Origin: Kitasatospora setae KM-6054
GTDB taxonomy: Bacteria; Actinomycetota; Actinomycetes; Streptomycetales; Streptomycetaceae
DNA length: 64,000 nucleotides
NCBI RefSeq assembly: GCF_000269985.1
Contig: NC_016109.1
Span: 4,588,001-4,652,000, forward strand
Reading direction: 5' to 3'
How positions within the stretch are numbered: position 1 is the first letter of the stretch; every line of letters starts with the position of its first letter. Below the pieces are notes generated by a model. The model was not told the origin of the DNA. It saw nothing but the letters and a program-made list of their open reading frames with translations, and made no database searches. The position numbers and the translations under genes were made by a program. This document shows positions 42,738 to 51,406 of the stretch, one piece after another.

Positions 42738-43175
42738 ATGAGCGAGCAGCGGCGGCGGGCGGGATTCGAGGCGGACCCGACGGCGGTCCACCCGGTGGCC
42801 CGGGTGGCCTTCGGGGTGGCGGGCGCGGCGTTGATCGTGGTGGGCGTGGTGCTGCTGGTGCTGCCCGGCCCCGGCATGCTGCTCCTGCTGGCCGGCATGG
42901 TGCTGGTCGCCCGCGCGGTCCCGGCCTTCGCCCGGTACGTCGAACCCGTCCGGGCCAAGGCCATGCAGGGCGTCGAGGCGAGCGTCGCCTCGGGCTGGCG
43001 GATCGCCGGCTCGGTCCTCGCCGGACTCGGCCTGGTCGCGGCGGGCGTCGTCGCCGTTGCCGTCCCCACCCTGCCGCTGGCCGGCTGGGCGACCGGCGCG
43101 AGCCTGGTCCTCTCCGGGCTGATCCTGCTCGGCCTGCTGGCCTGGAGCCACCGCCGGGTGCACGGACGGCGCTGA
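42738..43175 (+). CDS. PGPGW-type small membrane protein (TIGR02611-like)
   Basis: This 145-residue protein has a hydrophobic hairpin around VLPGPGMLLLLAGMVLVA, the hallmark of the putative transmembrane PGPGW family. Two further spans follow (VLAGLGLVAAGVVAVAVP and GASLVLSGLILLGLLAW). The function is unknown. It is divergent from the tetR gene, so its promoter overlaps that operator. Confidence 0.85.
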   Translation: MSEQRRRAGFEADPTAVHPVARVAFGVAGAALIVVGVVLLVLPGPGMLLLLAGMVLVARAVPAFARYVEPVRAKAMQGVEASVASGWRIAGSVLAGLGLVAAGVVAVAVPTLPLAGWATGASLVLSGLILLGLLAWSHRRVHGRR

Positions 43176-43207
43176 GGCCCCGGCCCCCGCCCGTACTGCC
43201 CCTGGTG

Positions 43208-43382
43208 CCGCGTCAGGCGGCCTTCGCCCGTCGCGACGCCCGGCACGCGCCCTCCTTGCCCGCCACCGGGCAGGAGCGCCCGCTCGCCGCACCGGCCGAG
43301 AGCACGGCACCAAGGGGGCACCTCCCAGCCCCCTCTGGGGCTGGGAGAGCTGCTCCTTGGCGGCGAAGGCTGCCTGACGCGG
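43208..43382. repeat. MITE-like or structured intergenic element
   Basis: A 21-bp terminal inverted repeat (43208-43228 against 43362-43382, one mismatch) encloses a second hairpin, CTCCCAGCCCC-CTCT-GGGGCTGGGAG (43322-43347). The element fills the gap between two convergent genes. It has no coding capacity. It may be a miniature mobile element, a dispersed Streptomyces palindrome or a composite bidirectional terminator. Confidence 0.55.
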
Positions 43383-43384
43383 CG

Positions 43385-44047
43385 CTAGCGCATCAGCCGG
43401 AAGGCCAGGCCCGCCGCCGCGCGGAGCGGGAGGGGCGGGCGGGGCAGGGCGAAGGCCGCGCGGAGGGGGGCGTCGAGGAGGGCGGCGCCGAAGGCGGGGG
43501 CGTGCCGGGCGAGCGGGCCGGGGAGCCGGGCGGCGAACAGCGGGGCGACGGCCCGCCAGAGCGCGCGGCCGGCGTCGCTGGGGGCGAACCCGGCGGTCTC
43601 GAACCCGCGCATCCAGCCGCGGGCGTCGTCGGGGAGCGGGGGGATCCGGAGGGCGGCGGCGAGGTCGGCGGCGAACGCGGTGGCGGCGTCGCGTTCGGCG
43701 CGGGTGCCGCCGGCGAAGTCGACCGGGCAGACGGTGAAGCAGGCCAGCACGTAGCGCATCAGTTCGTCGTCCACGCCGGGCAGCCGGTGCATCGCGGCGA
43801 GTTCGGCGACGATGCCGCGCCCGGCCGGGCTGTCCACGCCGTGGCCGATCAGGGCGAACATCATGGCGCCGGTGGCCTTCGCCCGGGCCTTCGGCGCTTC
43901 GGCCAACCGGCCCGTACCGGCCAGGACTTCGGCGATCCCGGGGACGGCGAAGGTGCGGACGAAGCCGAGCGTGAGGCCGACCCGGGCGCGCTGCGGGCGG
44001 CGGTGCAGGACGAGGGCGGCGAAGGCGTCCCGGGCCGGCGGGGTCAC
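43385..44047 (-). CDS. Oxygenase MpaB family protein (DUF2236)
   Basis: This protein of about 220 residues starts at a GTG that overlaps the stop of the preceding gene (GTGA). The alpha-helical sequence (ARAKATGAMMFALIGHGVDSPAGRGIVAELAAMHRLPGVDDELMRYVLACFTVCP) resembles the heme-binding MpaB/latex-clearing-protein group, with a histidine in MHRLPG. It is the last gene of a four-gene overlapping operon after XRE, ImmA and MAB_1171c-type genes. The enzyme's substrate is unknown. Confidence 0.78.
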   Translation of the reverse strand: MTPPARDAFAALVLHRRPQRARVGLTLGFVRTFAVPGIAEVLAGTGRLAEAPKARAKATGAMMFALIGHGVDSPAGRGIVAELAAMHRLPGVDDELMRYVLACFTVCPVDFAGGTRAERDAATAFAADLAAALRIPPLPDDARGWMRGFETAGFAPSDAGRALWRAVAPLFAARLPGPLARHAPAFGAALLDAPLRAAFALPRPPLPLRAAAGLAFRLMR

Positions 44048-45276
44048 CCGCGGGGTTCCAGGGCGCGGTCCAGCAGCGGGGAGCGCAGGTAGGCGGCGAC
44101 CAGGACGAGGTGGGCGCGCTCCTCGTCCGGGGCGGTGTCCAGTCCGGGCAGGGCGGGCTGCTCCTCGCGGGGGCGGGGCACGGCGCCGGCGCCGAGGGCG
44201 GTGACGGCGGAGCGCAGCGCGGCGGCGACCACCAGGGCGTCGCGGTGGCCGGGGGCGAGCGCGGCGCGGCCGGCCAGCCGGTCGGCGGCGTGCACGGCGG
44301 CCGGGTCGACGAACGGGCGGAGGGTCAGCTGGCCGTCGCGGATCTCCAGGCCGCGCCGGGTGGTGCGCCACTCCAGGTCGCGCACGGCGAGGCGTTCGCG
44401 CCAGGCGGGGGAGGGCGGGCCCTCCAGGGCGAGCCGGCGGTCGGCCCGGTAGACGAGGTCCCAGAGCGGGCGCAGCGCGCGGAAGTCGCGGCGGCGGACG
44501 GCCCAGGCGGCGCCGGCCGGCCCGGCGAAGCCGCAGGTGATGCCGATCGCGCCGAGCGCGGCGAAGGCCGGGCCGAGCGCGGTGCTGAGCCACTCGGTGC
44601 CGGCGGCGCCCGCGTACGCGAGGCCGATCGCGGCGATCTTGCACAGCACGTAGCCGCAGGCGGTGAGCGCGCCGAGGGCGATCAGCCGGATGCCGCGGCG
44701 CAGCCAGCCGTCCGGGAGGCGGGCGGCGTGGCCGAGGCAGACCCGTCCGATGTCGACCAGCGCGTAGGCGAACACGCCCTGGTAGAGGACGAGGAACAGG
44801 GCGGTGGCGGCGCGCGGGGCGAAGGTGGTGTCGAAGGTGAGCGGGGTCTCCGGCCGGTACGGGCCGCCGGCCAGGAAGAGCGCGGCGAGGACGGGCACCA
44901 GCGCGGCGAAGCCGGCCGCGCGGCGGCGCACCCGCTGCCGGAGCCGGCCGTCCAGCGGGGCCCACATCCGGGTGTCGGCGCGCTCGTCGGGCGGGGCCCA
45001 GAGCAGGGCGAGGACGACGGCGGCGGCCGAGAAGCCGACGATGCCGAGGTAGACGAGGAGGGTGGCGAGGTTGCCGACGCCGGTGAGGTGCCCGACCGCC
45101 CGGTACAGCAGCGGGGAGGCCAGCAGGAAGGCGGTGGACGGAGAGGCGATCGCGAGGGCGACGACCAGCAGGCCGAAGGACGGGTCGCGCCGCCAGGCCC
45201 GGAACTTCAGCGCGGCGACCAGCCAGGCGGCCGAGCCGATGCCCAGGTAGACCAGGTCGTAGGGCAGTTCAGACAT
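44044..45276 (-). CDS. MAB_1171c family putative transporter
   Basis: This 410-residue protein has about eight hydrophobic spans in its first 260 residues (YDLVYLGIGSAAWLVAAL, FGLLVVALAIASPSTAFLLAS and so on). A cytoplasmic part with DFRALRPLWDLVYRA and WRERLAVRDLEWRTTRRGLEIRDGQLTLRPF follows. This is the MAB_1171c/DUF6545 type often found behind XRE and ImmA genes. The transport role is only a database label. It overlaps the ImmA stop by 8 bases and the oxygenase start by 4. Confidence 0.85.
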   Translation of the reverse strand: MSELPYDLVYLGIGSAAWLVAALKFRAWRRDPSFGLLVVALAIASPSTAFLLASPLLYRAVGHLTGVGNLATLLVYLGIVGFSAAAVVLALLWAPPDERADTRMWAPLDGRLRQRVRRRAAGFAALVPVLAALFLAGGPYRPETPLTFDTTFAPRAATALFLVLYQGVFAYALVDIGRVCLGHAARLPDGWLRRGIRLIALGALTACGYVLCKIAAIGLAYAGAAGTEWLSTALGPAFAALGAIGITCGFAGPAGAAWAVRRRDFRALRPLWDLVYRADRRLALEGPPSPAWRERLAVRDLEWRTTRRGLEIRDGQLTLRPFVDPAAVHAADRLAGRAALAPGHRDALVVAAALRSAVTALGAGAVPRPREEQPALPGLDTAPDEERAHLVLVAAYLRSPLLDRALEPRG

Positions 45277-45844
45277 GCTGTCCCTTGCGGTGCTCCAGCG
45301 CGGGGGCGAGCTGCGAGGTGGTGCCGGCGCCGGGGGCGAGCACCAGGATCCGCATCAGTTCGGCGCCGAGCACCTCGGCCTCCTCCTCGGCGGCGTCGTC
45401 GTAGTGCGAGCGGCCGAGCACCAGCCGGACCATCTCCGGGTCCAGGGTGGGCAGTTCGACCCGTCCGGGGTCCCGTTCGGGCCCGGCGGGCACCGGCAGG
45501 TGCCCGCACAGCAGGTGGGCCAGCTCGTGGCAGACGATGTGCGCCCGGTGCAGCCCGGAGGTCTCCTGCTCGACGTGGACGACGTCCTCGGCGGGGAGCC
45601 GTTCGACGGAGCCGGAGGGCTCGCCGACCCGCATCCGGCGCGGCGCGATCCGGATCGGCCGGTCCAGGTGCGCGGAGACCGCGTCGCACAGCTCCTCGAC
45701 GGTGCTCAGCGGCGGCAGGCGCAGCCCGCGCGCGACCGTCCGCATCCGGCGGCGGGTCCGGCCCAGTCCGCTCCCCACACCCCGCACGTCGACCCCCTCC
45801 GGAAGCCGCCAGTGTCCCAGCGGCACCTGCTGGCGTTCCGTCAC
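45269..45844 (-). CDS. ImmA/IrrE-type metallopeptidase
   Basis: This protein of about 191 residues has the zinc protease motif HIVCHELAHLLCGH (HExxH) near residue 110. A helical region and a downstream glutamate stretch (DDAAEEEAEVLGAELMRIL) follow. ImmA/IrrE peptidases typically cleave a partner XRE repressor. Here the XRE gene lies immediately upstream and its stop overlaps this GTG start (GTGA). I infer that the peptidase inactivates that repressor on a signal. Confidence 0.88.
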   Translation of the reverse strand: MTERQQVPLGHWRLPEGVDVRGVGSGLGRTRRRMRTVARGLRLPPLSTVEELCDAVSAHLDRPIRIAPRRMRVGEPSGSVERLPAEDVVHVEQETSGLHRAHIVCHELAHLLCGHLPVPAGPERDPGRVELPTLDPEMVRLVLGRSHYDDAAEEEAEVLGAELMRILVLAPGAGTTSQLAPALEHRKGQHV

Positions 45845-46290
45845 GTCACCGGGCCGGCCTCGTCCGGCTGCCCGTCGCCCAGGCCCACGGCCCGGCGCAG
45901 CTGCTCCACAATAGTGAGTGCGGCGTCCTGCATCTCCGGCGGCAGCCCGGCGGCCCGCATCGCGATCCGCTCGACCCGGGCGTCCCGCAGCGCCTCGATC
46001 GTGCGCAGGTCCTGCTCGACCGCGCGGGCGGTCTCCGAGTCGGAGAAGTAGTCGAGCGGGACGCCGAAGAACTTCGCGATCCGGACGGCGTTCTCCAGGC
46101 TCGGTTTCTGGGTGCCCTTGCGCAGGTTGCCGATGTACGTGCCGCTCAGCCCGGTGCCTTCGGCGATCTCGGAGTCCCGCCAGGGGCGGCCGAGGTCCTT
46201 GGGGTAGATCACCGCTATCAGGCGCCGGAAGCGGCTGGCGAAGTCCGGGGCTTCGGCGCGGGGGGTTTCCTGGGGCATGTGCCGGATCAT
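45841..46290 (-). CDS. XRE family regulator heading the ImmA operon
   Basis: This 149-residue protein has the helix-turn-helix WRDSEIAEGTGLSGTYIGNLRKGTQKPSLENAVRIAKFFGVPLDYF. A short helical tail follows (LRTIEALRDARVERIAMRAAGLPPEMQDAALTIVEQLR). The start at 46290 has GGAG five bases upstream; an ATG four codons later is possible. It probably represses the four-gene operon and is the likely target of the adjacent ImmA peptidase. Confidence 0.88.
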   Translation of the reverse strand: MIRHMPQETPRAEAPDFASRFRRLIAVIYPKDLGRPWRDSEIAEGTGLSGTYIGNLRKGTQKPSLENAVRIAKFFGVPLDYFSDSETARAVEQDLRTIEALRDARVERIAMRAAGLPPEMQDAALTIVEQLRRAVGLGDGQPDEAGPVT

Positions 46291-46755
46291 AGAGGCTCCG
46301 TACCCCCGGGCGTATCCCCCGATCGTCCTTCTCTGCACGATCGTTGATGAATTCGTGCCGAAACGGTGGTGACGGCCCGGGGTGAGTGGTCTGGACCGGC
46401 TCCGGCGGATCCACGATAGTTGACACAGTGTGGACCCGGTCGGCAGGATCGGCACTCGGATACTCGGGCGCCGTTGCCCCACGGGGGTGGGCAGCGGCGC
46501 TCGGCTGTTCCCTCCCCGGCCCGGGGCGGTCCCGGGGCGGGCCGTTCGTCGGGTCGTTCGTCGGGTCGTTCGCCCGGCCGCGGGCGCCCGGTCCGCCGGT
46601 CCTACCGTCCTATTGGAGCCGCTGGTTCCGCTACCTGGGCGTCATCTTCCGTTTCCTGATTGGCTGTTGGCTTCGGATACGCTTCCCGCGTGCCCGCCCG
46701 GCGGCATGAGGTGCCGGCCCATCCGGGCTCCCCGCCCGAAAGGCCCGCGCAGCCG
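46291..46755. other. 465-bp divergent promoter region
   Basis: I see no gene here. It must hold the promoters of the XRE operon (minus) and the glycosyltransferase (plus). A short direct repeat of GTCGTTCGTCGG type lies at about 46540-46575. Confidence 0.5.
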
Positions 46756-47787
46756 ATGGCTCCCCGACTCTCCGTCGTCGTCCCGGTCTACAACGTCGAG
46801 CGCTACCTCGCCGCCTGCCTGGACTCGATCGCCGACCAGTCCTTCGCCGACCTCGAGTGCGTGATGGTCGACGACGGGTCCACCGACGCCAGCGCCGCCA
46901 TCGCCGAGCGGTACGCCGCGCGCGACCCGCGGTTCCGGCTGGTCCGGCAGGAGAACCAGGGCCTCGGCGCGGCCCGCAACACCGGCGTGCGCCACCTCGC
47001 CCCCGGCACCGAGTACCTGGCCTTCGTCGACAGCGACGACGTGGTCCCGCCCGGCGCCTACCGGCTGATGGTCGACACCCTGGACGGCACCGGCTCCGAC
47101 TTCGCGGCCGGCAACGTGCTGCGGCTGCGCACCGCCGGGCTGGAGCCCTCGCACGTGCACGTCCGCCCGTTCGCCGAGACCCGGCTGCGCACCCACATCA
47201 GCGAGCACCCCCCGCTGGTCACCGACCGCACCGCCTGGAACAAGGTCTACCGGCGCTCCTTCTACGACGCGGCCGGCCTGGAGTACCCCGAGGGCATGCT
47301 CTACGAGGACGCCCCGGTCAGCGTCCCGCACCACTTCCTGGCGAAGAGCGTCGACGTGCTGTCCGAGCCGATCTACCACTGGCGGATCCGCGAGGACGGC
47401 GACACCTCGATCACCCAGCGCCGCACCGACCCGCGCGGCCTGGCCGACCGGGTCCGCTCCATCGAGCTGGTCCGCGGCTGGCTGCTCGACCGGCCCGAAC
47501 CCGTCTTCCGCGAGCACCTGCGGGCCTACGACCACAACACGCTGGTCGAGGAGATCCCGATGTTCTTCTGGACCGTCCCCGACGGCGACCGCGACTACCG
47601 CTACGCCTACCACCGGCACGTCACCCGGCTGGTCGGCGCGATCGGCGCCGACCGGATCGCCGCGCTGCCCGCCTTCCTGCGCCTCAAGTACCGCCTGACG
47701 GTGGCCGGCCGGGTGCACACCCTGGCCAACGTCCAGCGGGTGCACCGGCGGGTGCGCAACACCCGCAAGGCGCTGCGCCGGGGCTGA
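46756..47787 (+). CDS. Family 2 glycosyltransferase
   Basis: This 343-residue GT-A enzyme begins PRLSVVVPVYNVERYLAACLDSIADQSF and has CVMVDDGSTDASAAIAERYA, NQGLGAARNTGVRHLA and the DxD-like FVDSDDVVPPGAY. It would transfer a sugar from a nucleotide sugar to a cell-surface polymer or teichoic-acid-like acceptor. The acceptor is unknown. No transmembrane segment is evident. The ATG at 46756 fits the family N-terminus. Confidence 0.92.
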   Translation: MAPRLSVVVPVYNVERYLAACLDSIADQSFADLECVMVDDGSTDASAAIAERYAARDPRFRLVRQENQGLGAARNTGVRHLAPGTEYLAFVDSDDVVPPGAYRLMVDTLDGTGSDFAAGNVLRLRTAGLEPSHVHVRPFAETRLRTHISEHPPLVTDRTAWNKVYRRSFYDAAGLEYPEGMLYEDAPVSVPHHFLAKSVDVLSEPIYHWRIREDGDTSITQRRTDPRGLADRVRSIELVRGWLLDRPEPVFREHLRAYDHNTLVEEIPMFFWTVPDGDRDYRYAYHRHVTRLVGAIGADRIAALPAFLRLKYRLTVAGRVHTLANVQRVHRRVRNTRKALRRG

Positions 47788-47833
47788 CCGGGGGCCGGGG
47801 GCCGGGGCCGTGGCCGGGGCCGGGGCCCCGGGC

Positions 47834-49774
47834 TCAGCAGCCCGGCGCGGCCGGACCGCCCCGCACGTCGGTCGACCTGAGGTAGGCCAGCCGGTGGTTG
47901 TAGCGGATCGGGTAGTAGCTGTCGCAGCCGACCACCAGGGTCCGGTCGTCCGGGGTGTCGCCGTCGATGTTCCGGGCGTAGTAGAAGTCGCCGCGGACCG
48001 GCTCCGGTTCGGCCGCGACGTAGGACTGGCCGGCCGGGACGGTGGCGTCCAGCGGGACGACCTGCTGCACCGGGATCGCCGGGTGCGCCCGGTAGGCGGC
48101 GGCCTCCGGGTAGGCGCGGCCGTAGACCGGGATCGAGGCCGGGCCCGGGCGCGGGGTGAGGACGGTGCGCCCCGGCCGGGTGTCGGGCGCGGTCGCGGAC
48201 CCGCCCGGGTTGGCGAACCAGCCCTTCCGCCCGTCGTACCAGATCGCCGTCCAGTCGCCCGAGACGTCCGCCACCACGTAGTGCGCGCCGGTGACGGCCT
48301 TGTCCCGCCAGTCGGCGGCGTCGCGGGTGCCGCCGTTCAGCAGCGGGGCGTCCGCGGACGGCCCGGTGCGCAGGTAGACGAAGTTCTCCGGACGGTCCGA
48401 AGTGCCGTTCACCGCCGGGCGGTTGGTGTCGAACGCCGGGGCGACGACGATCGGGTCGCCGACCTTCGGCACCCCCGCCCGGCCGGGCAGCGGGGCGCCC
48501 AGCAGGTCGAGGTAGTGCGCCCAGTCCCAGAAGGTGCCCGGGTCCCAGTGCATCCCCGCGACCCCGGCCTGCAGCGGCCCCGGCACGTCGTCGTGGCCGA
48601 GCACGTGCTCCCGGTCGAGCGGGAACCCGTAGCGGGCGGCCAGGTGGCGGACCAGCGCGGCCGAGGACCGGTACAGCTGCTCCGAGTACCAGGTGGGCCG
48701 GTCCTTGGGGAAGGCGTAGCCCTCGTGCTCGATGCCGATGCCGTGCATGTTGAAGGTCTTGTTCCCGGCGTGCCAGGCGACGTCCCGGTTGTCGACCAGC
48801 TGCGCGACGTGCCCGTCCGAGGAGCGCACCAGGTAGTGCGCGCTGGCCTGGCTGCGCGGGTCGCGGAAGAACGCGAGCGAGCCGTCGTAGCCGCCCTCGG
48901 TGTCGTGCAGCACGACGTACCGGATCTGCTGGCCGTCGTCCGGGCGGTTCGCCCGGGTGTAGTTCCCGTACGAGGTCGGGTCGCCGGGGTCGGTCAGCGC
49001 GTACGCGGCGGGGCGCGGTTCGCAGTCCAGCTCGGCCGGGCAGTCGACGGCGGCGGCGTTCCGGGCGCCGGCGGGCTGGGGCCGGGGCTGGGGCCCGGGG
49101 CTTTCGGCGGGCTCGGGTACGGGCTCGGGCGCGGGTACGGGTCGGGCGGGGTCGGCGGGCAGGCGGACGTGCTGGCCGTCGGCGGTGGTCCGCTCGGCGC
49201 CGGTGCGCAGGGTCGTCCACACCCGCTCCGCGAACGGCCCCCGGCCGTCCCCGCCGAACCGGGCCACCGCCGGGCGCCAGTCCGCCGGATCGCCGGCCGC
49301 CTCCCGGTGGTAGCGGGCCAGCAGCGCGGCCGCGCCCCGGAGGTTCTGCGCCTGGTCGACGGCCAACTCGTCGGCCGGGCGGCCGAGCAGCGCGGCGGCG
49401 GCGTCCAGGGTGTGCAGCCGGGGGCCGTCCGCCCCCGCCGGGACGGCGGCCGGATCGACCCGGGTCAGGCCCGCCACCCCGTGGTTGCCGGTGGTGCTGG
49501 GCGCGCCGCCGTGCGACTCCCAGCGGCTCTGCTGGTACGCCAGCGCCAGCAGCAGCCGCTCCGGGACGCCGAACTCGGCCGCGGCCGAGGCGAACGCGCG
49601 CTGCAGCGACTCGTCCCCGGGGGCGCTCGCGGTGGCCGGGGCGGGGGGTGCGGCCGGTGTGGCCGGTGCGGCTGGTGCGGCCGGTGCGGCGCCGAGGACG
49701 GCGGTGGTGAGGGCGGTCGCGGCGGCCGCGGCACCGGCCCTGGACATCCGGAACACCGGGACCTCCCAGTTCAC
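47834..49774 (-). CDS. Secreted N-acetylmuramoyl-L-alanine amidase with lytic-type N-terminal domain
   Basis: This 646-residue exported protein starts with a signal-like Ala-rich segment (MSRAGAAAAATALTTAVLGAAPAAPAAP). Residues from about 65 resemble a transglycosylase-like domain (FGVPERLLLALAYQQSRWESHGG). A Pro-rich linker leads to an amidase_2 domain with zinc ligands in RYVVLHDTEGGYDG, HGIGIEHEGYAF and HVLGHDDVPG. The C-terminal region has SH3-like repeats. It would cleave the amide between MurNAc and L-Ala in peptidoglycan. The start is GTG; the ATG at MSRAG is an alternative. Confidence 0.9.
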   Translation of the reverse strand: MNWEVPVFRMSRAGAAAAATALTTAVLGAAPAAPAAPATPAAPPAPATASAPGDESLQRAFASAAAEFGVPERLLLALAYQQSRWESHGGAPSTTGNHGVAGLTRVDPAAVPAGADGPRLHTLDAAAALLGRPADELAVDQAQNLRGAAALLARYHREAAGDPADWRPAVARFGGDGRGPFAERVWTTLRTGAERTTADGQHVRLPADPARPVPAPEPVPEPAESPGPQPRPQPAGARNAAAVDCPAELDCEPRPAAYALTDPGDPTSYGNYTRANRPDDGQQIRYVVLHDTEGGYDGSLAFFRDPRSQASAHYLVRSSDGHVAQLVDNRDVAWHAGNKTFNMHGIGIEHEGYAFPKDRPTWYSEQLYRSSAALVRHLAARYGFPLDREHVLGHDDVPGPLQAGVAGMHWDPGTFWDWAHYLDLLGAPLPGRAGVPKVGDPIVVAPAFDTNRPAVNGTSDRPENFVYLRTGPSADAPLLNGGTRDAADWRDKAVTGAHYVVADVSGDWTAIWYDGRKGWFANPGGSATAPDTRPGRTVLTPRPGPASIPVYGRAYPEAAAYRAHPAIPVQQVVPLDATVPAGQSYVAAEPEPVRGDFYYARNIDGDTPDDRTLVVGCDSYYPIRYNHRLAYLRSTDVRGGPAAPGC

Positions 49775-49928
49775 GGCACGGGTGACGCCCGGGACGGCGG
49801 CGCCGGGCGGTGGCGACGTTACTGGCCGGGCCGGGCCGGGCGGCGCTGCGACCCGCCCCCGGAAGGGTGGCCCTCCGGCCCCGCGCCCGCGTCCGTCCGT
49901 CCGTCCGCTCGCGCCGCCGTCCCCCGCT

Positions 49929-50192
49929 TCAGCGCCGTTGCCGCAGCAGGGCGGCCCGGGCCTTCAGCAGCCCCGGCACCAGCAGGTAGACCACGGTCGG
50001 GACGACCACGGCGGTGATGACCAGCACGCGCAGCGGCACCGACAGGCCCGCCAGCGAGGGGCCGAGCAGCAGTTGGGCGAGCGTGATCGCCGGATAGACG
50101 GCCAGCCAGGTGACCAGGGCGCGGACGTGCACCGAGGGGGCCGCTGCGGCGGTGGTGGTGGTTGAGACGGGGGCTGCGGTGGTGGTCGACAT
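49929..50192 (-). CDS. Small two-TM membrane protein
   Basis: This 87-residue protein has a Thr/Ala-rich N-terminus and two hydrophobic spans (VTWLAVYPAITLAQLLLG and VLVITAVVVPTVVYLLVPGLL). I do not recognise the family with certainty. It is divergent from a TetR gene, and a 13-bp inverted repeat in the shared promoter suggests that this regulator represses it. Confidence 0.75.
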   Translation of the reverse strand: MSTTTAAPVSTTTTAAAAPSVHVRALVTWLAVYPAITLAQLLLGPSLAGLSVPLRVLVITAVVVPTVVYLLVPGLLKARAALLRQRR

Positions 50193-50256
50193 GGCGGCAC
50201 TTCCTGTCCGGTCGGTGGTGTGCCGGCCCGCTTCCCGCGGTGGCAACGCGAACGTA

Positions 50257-50297
50257 GCCAACCAACTGGTTGGAAGTCAACTATCCAGTTGGTTGGC
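50257..50297. promoter_or_regulatory. TetR operator in a divergent promoter
   Basis: GCCAACCAACTGG (50257-50269) is the exact reverse complement of CCAGTTGGTTGGC (50285-50297), with a 15-base spacer. It lies between the small membrane protein gene and the tetR gene and probably controls both. Confidence 0.7.
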
Positions 50298-50328
50298 AGA
50301 TCGGGGAGCCCGCCCCTACGCTGACCGC

Positions 50329-50889
50329 ATGACCCAGGACCAGGGCTCCACCAAGCAACGGCTCCTCTCCGCCGCCCGGGAGGAGTTCGCCGCCCACGGC
50401 ATCGCGGGCGCCCGGGTGGACCGGATCGCCGAGCTGGCCGGCGTGAACAAGGAGCGCATCTACGGCTACTTCGGCAGCAAGCAGAAGCTCTTCGACCAGG
50501 TCGTCGCCGCGGCCCTGGACGAACTCGCCGAAGCCGTCCCGCTGCGCCCCGGCGACGACCCCGGCGACTACGTCGGCCGGGTCTACGACTTCCACCGGGC
50601 CAACCCCGTCCTGCTCCGCCTCTCGCTCTGGGAGGCCCTGCACTACCGGGACGACGCCCTGCCCAACGAGGCACACCGGGCCACCCACTACGAGCGGAAG
50701 GTCGCCGCGCTCGCCGAGACCTTCGGCGCCGAGGTCTCGCCGCGGATCGCCGCCTGCCTGCTGAGCCTGACCGCGCTGGCCGCCTGGCCGCACGCGGTGC
50801 CGCAGATGACCCGGATGATGCTCGGCCCCGACCACGGGACCGACCTGCGCGCCCAGGTGGTGGAGTTCGCCCGCCGGGCGGTCGGCTGA
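50329..50889 (+). CDS. TetR family regulator
   Basis: This 186-residue protein has the DNA-binding domain KQRLLSAAREEFAAHGIAGARVDRIAELAGVNKERIYGYFGSKQKLFDQVV. A C-terminal ligand-binding domain of unknown specificity follows. It should bind the CCAACCAACTGG repeat upstream and repress itself and the divergent membrane protein gene. Confidence 0.9.
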   Translation: MTQDQGSTKQRLLSAAREEFAAHGIAGARVDRIAELAGVNKERIYGYFGSKQKLFDQVVAAALDELAEAVPLRPGDDPGDYVGRVYDFHRANPVLLRLSLWEALHYRDDALPNEAHRATHYERKVAALAETFGAEVSPRIAACLLSLTALAAWPHAVPQMTRMMLGPDHGTDLRAQVVEFARRAVG

Positions 50890-50916
50890 CCCGTCCGGCC
50901 CCGCACGCGCGTCCCG

Positions 50917-51306
50917 TCACGCCTCGGCCGGGGTCCGCCACTCGACGAACTGCACGATCACGCCGTTCGGGTCGGTGACCTGGAACAGGCGCTCGCCCCA
51001 CGGCTCGTCGAGCAGCGGCATGGTGATCTCCACGCCGGCCTCCTTGAGCCGGGCCTCGGTGCCGGCCGCGTCGTCCACGGTGAAGGCCAGGATCAGCCCG
51101 GCGGCGACCTGGTCGCGGAAGCCCGCCGGCAGCGCCTCCAGGCCCCGGCGCAGCAGCACCACGTTCATCCCGGCGTCCGGGTGGCCGAGCGAGACGAAGC
51201 CGTCGGCGGACATCTCCTCGCGGAAGCCGAGGTGCTCGGAGAGGAACGCGGCGGAGGCCGCGACGTCCTCGACGTTCAGGGACACGGCGGAGCGGTTGAT
51301 CTTCAA
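50917..51306 (-). CDS. VOC (glyoxalase/bleomycin-resistance fold) protein
   Basis: This 129-residue protein has two beta-alpha-beta-beta-beta units: SAVSLNVEDVAASAAFLSEHLGFREEMSADGFVSLGHPD, then LILAFTVDDAAGTEARLKEAGVEITMPLLDEPWGERLFQVTDPNGVIVQFVEW. Such proteins bind or modify small molecules with a metal. The start is TTG at 51306, chosen for GGAGG eight bases upstream. It is divergent from a TetR gene and probably its target. Confidence 0.85.
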   Translation of the reverse strand: MKINRSAVSLNVEDVAASAAFLSEHLGFREEMSADGFVSLGHPDAGMNVVLLRRGLEALPAGFRDQVAAGLILAFTVDDAAGTEARLKEAGVEITMPLLDEPWGERLFQVTDPNGVIVQFVEWRTPAEA

Positions 51307-51347
51307 GGGGTGGTCCTCCCGGATCGGTGGGTCGGGTCGCGCCAGAA

Positions 51348-51382
51348 TCTCCGTACGCCGTACAGTATACATAGTACGGAGA
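51348..51382. promoter_or_regulatory. TetR operator between VOC and tetR genes
   Basis: TCTCCGTAC (51348-51356) is the reverse complement of GTACGGAGA (51374-51382). An inner CCGTAC (51358-51363) gives a second overlapping pairing with GTACGG (51374-51379), and the AT-rich TATAC core between them looks like a promoter element. Confidence 0.65.
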
Positions 51383-51406
51383 TTGGCGCGTGGAAGAATC
51401 CCCCGC

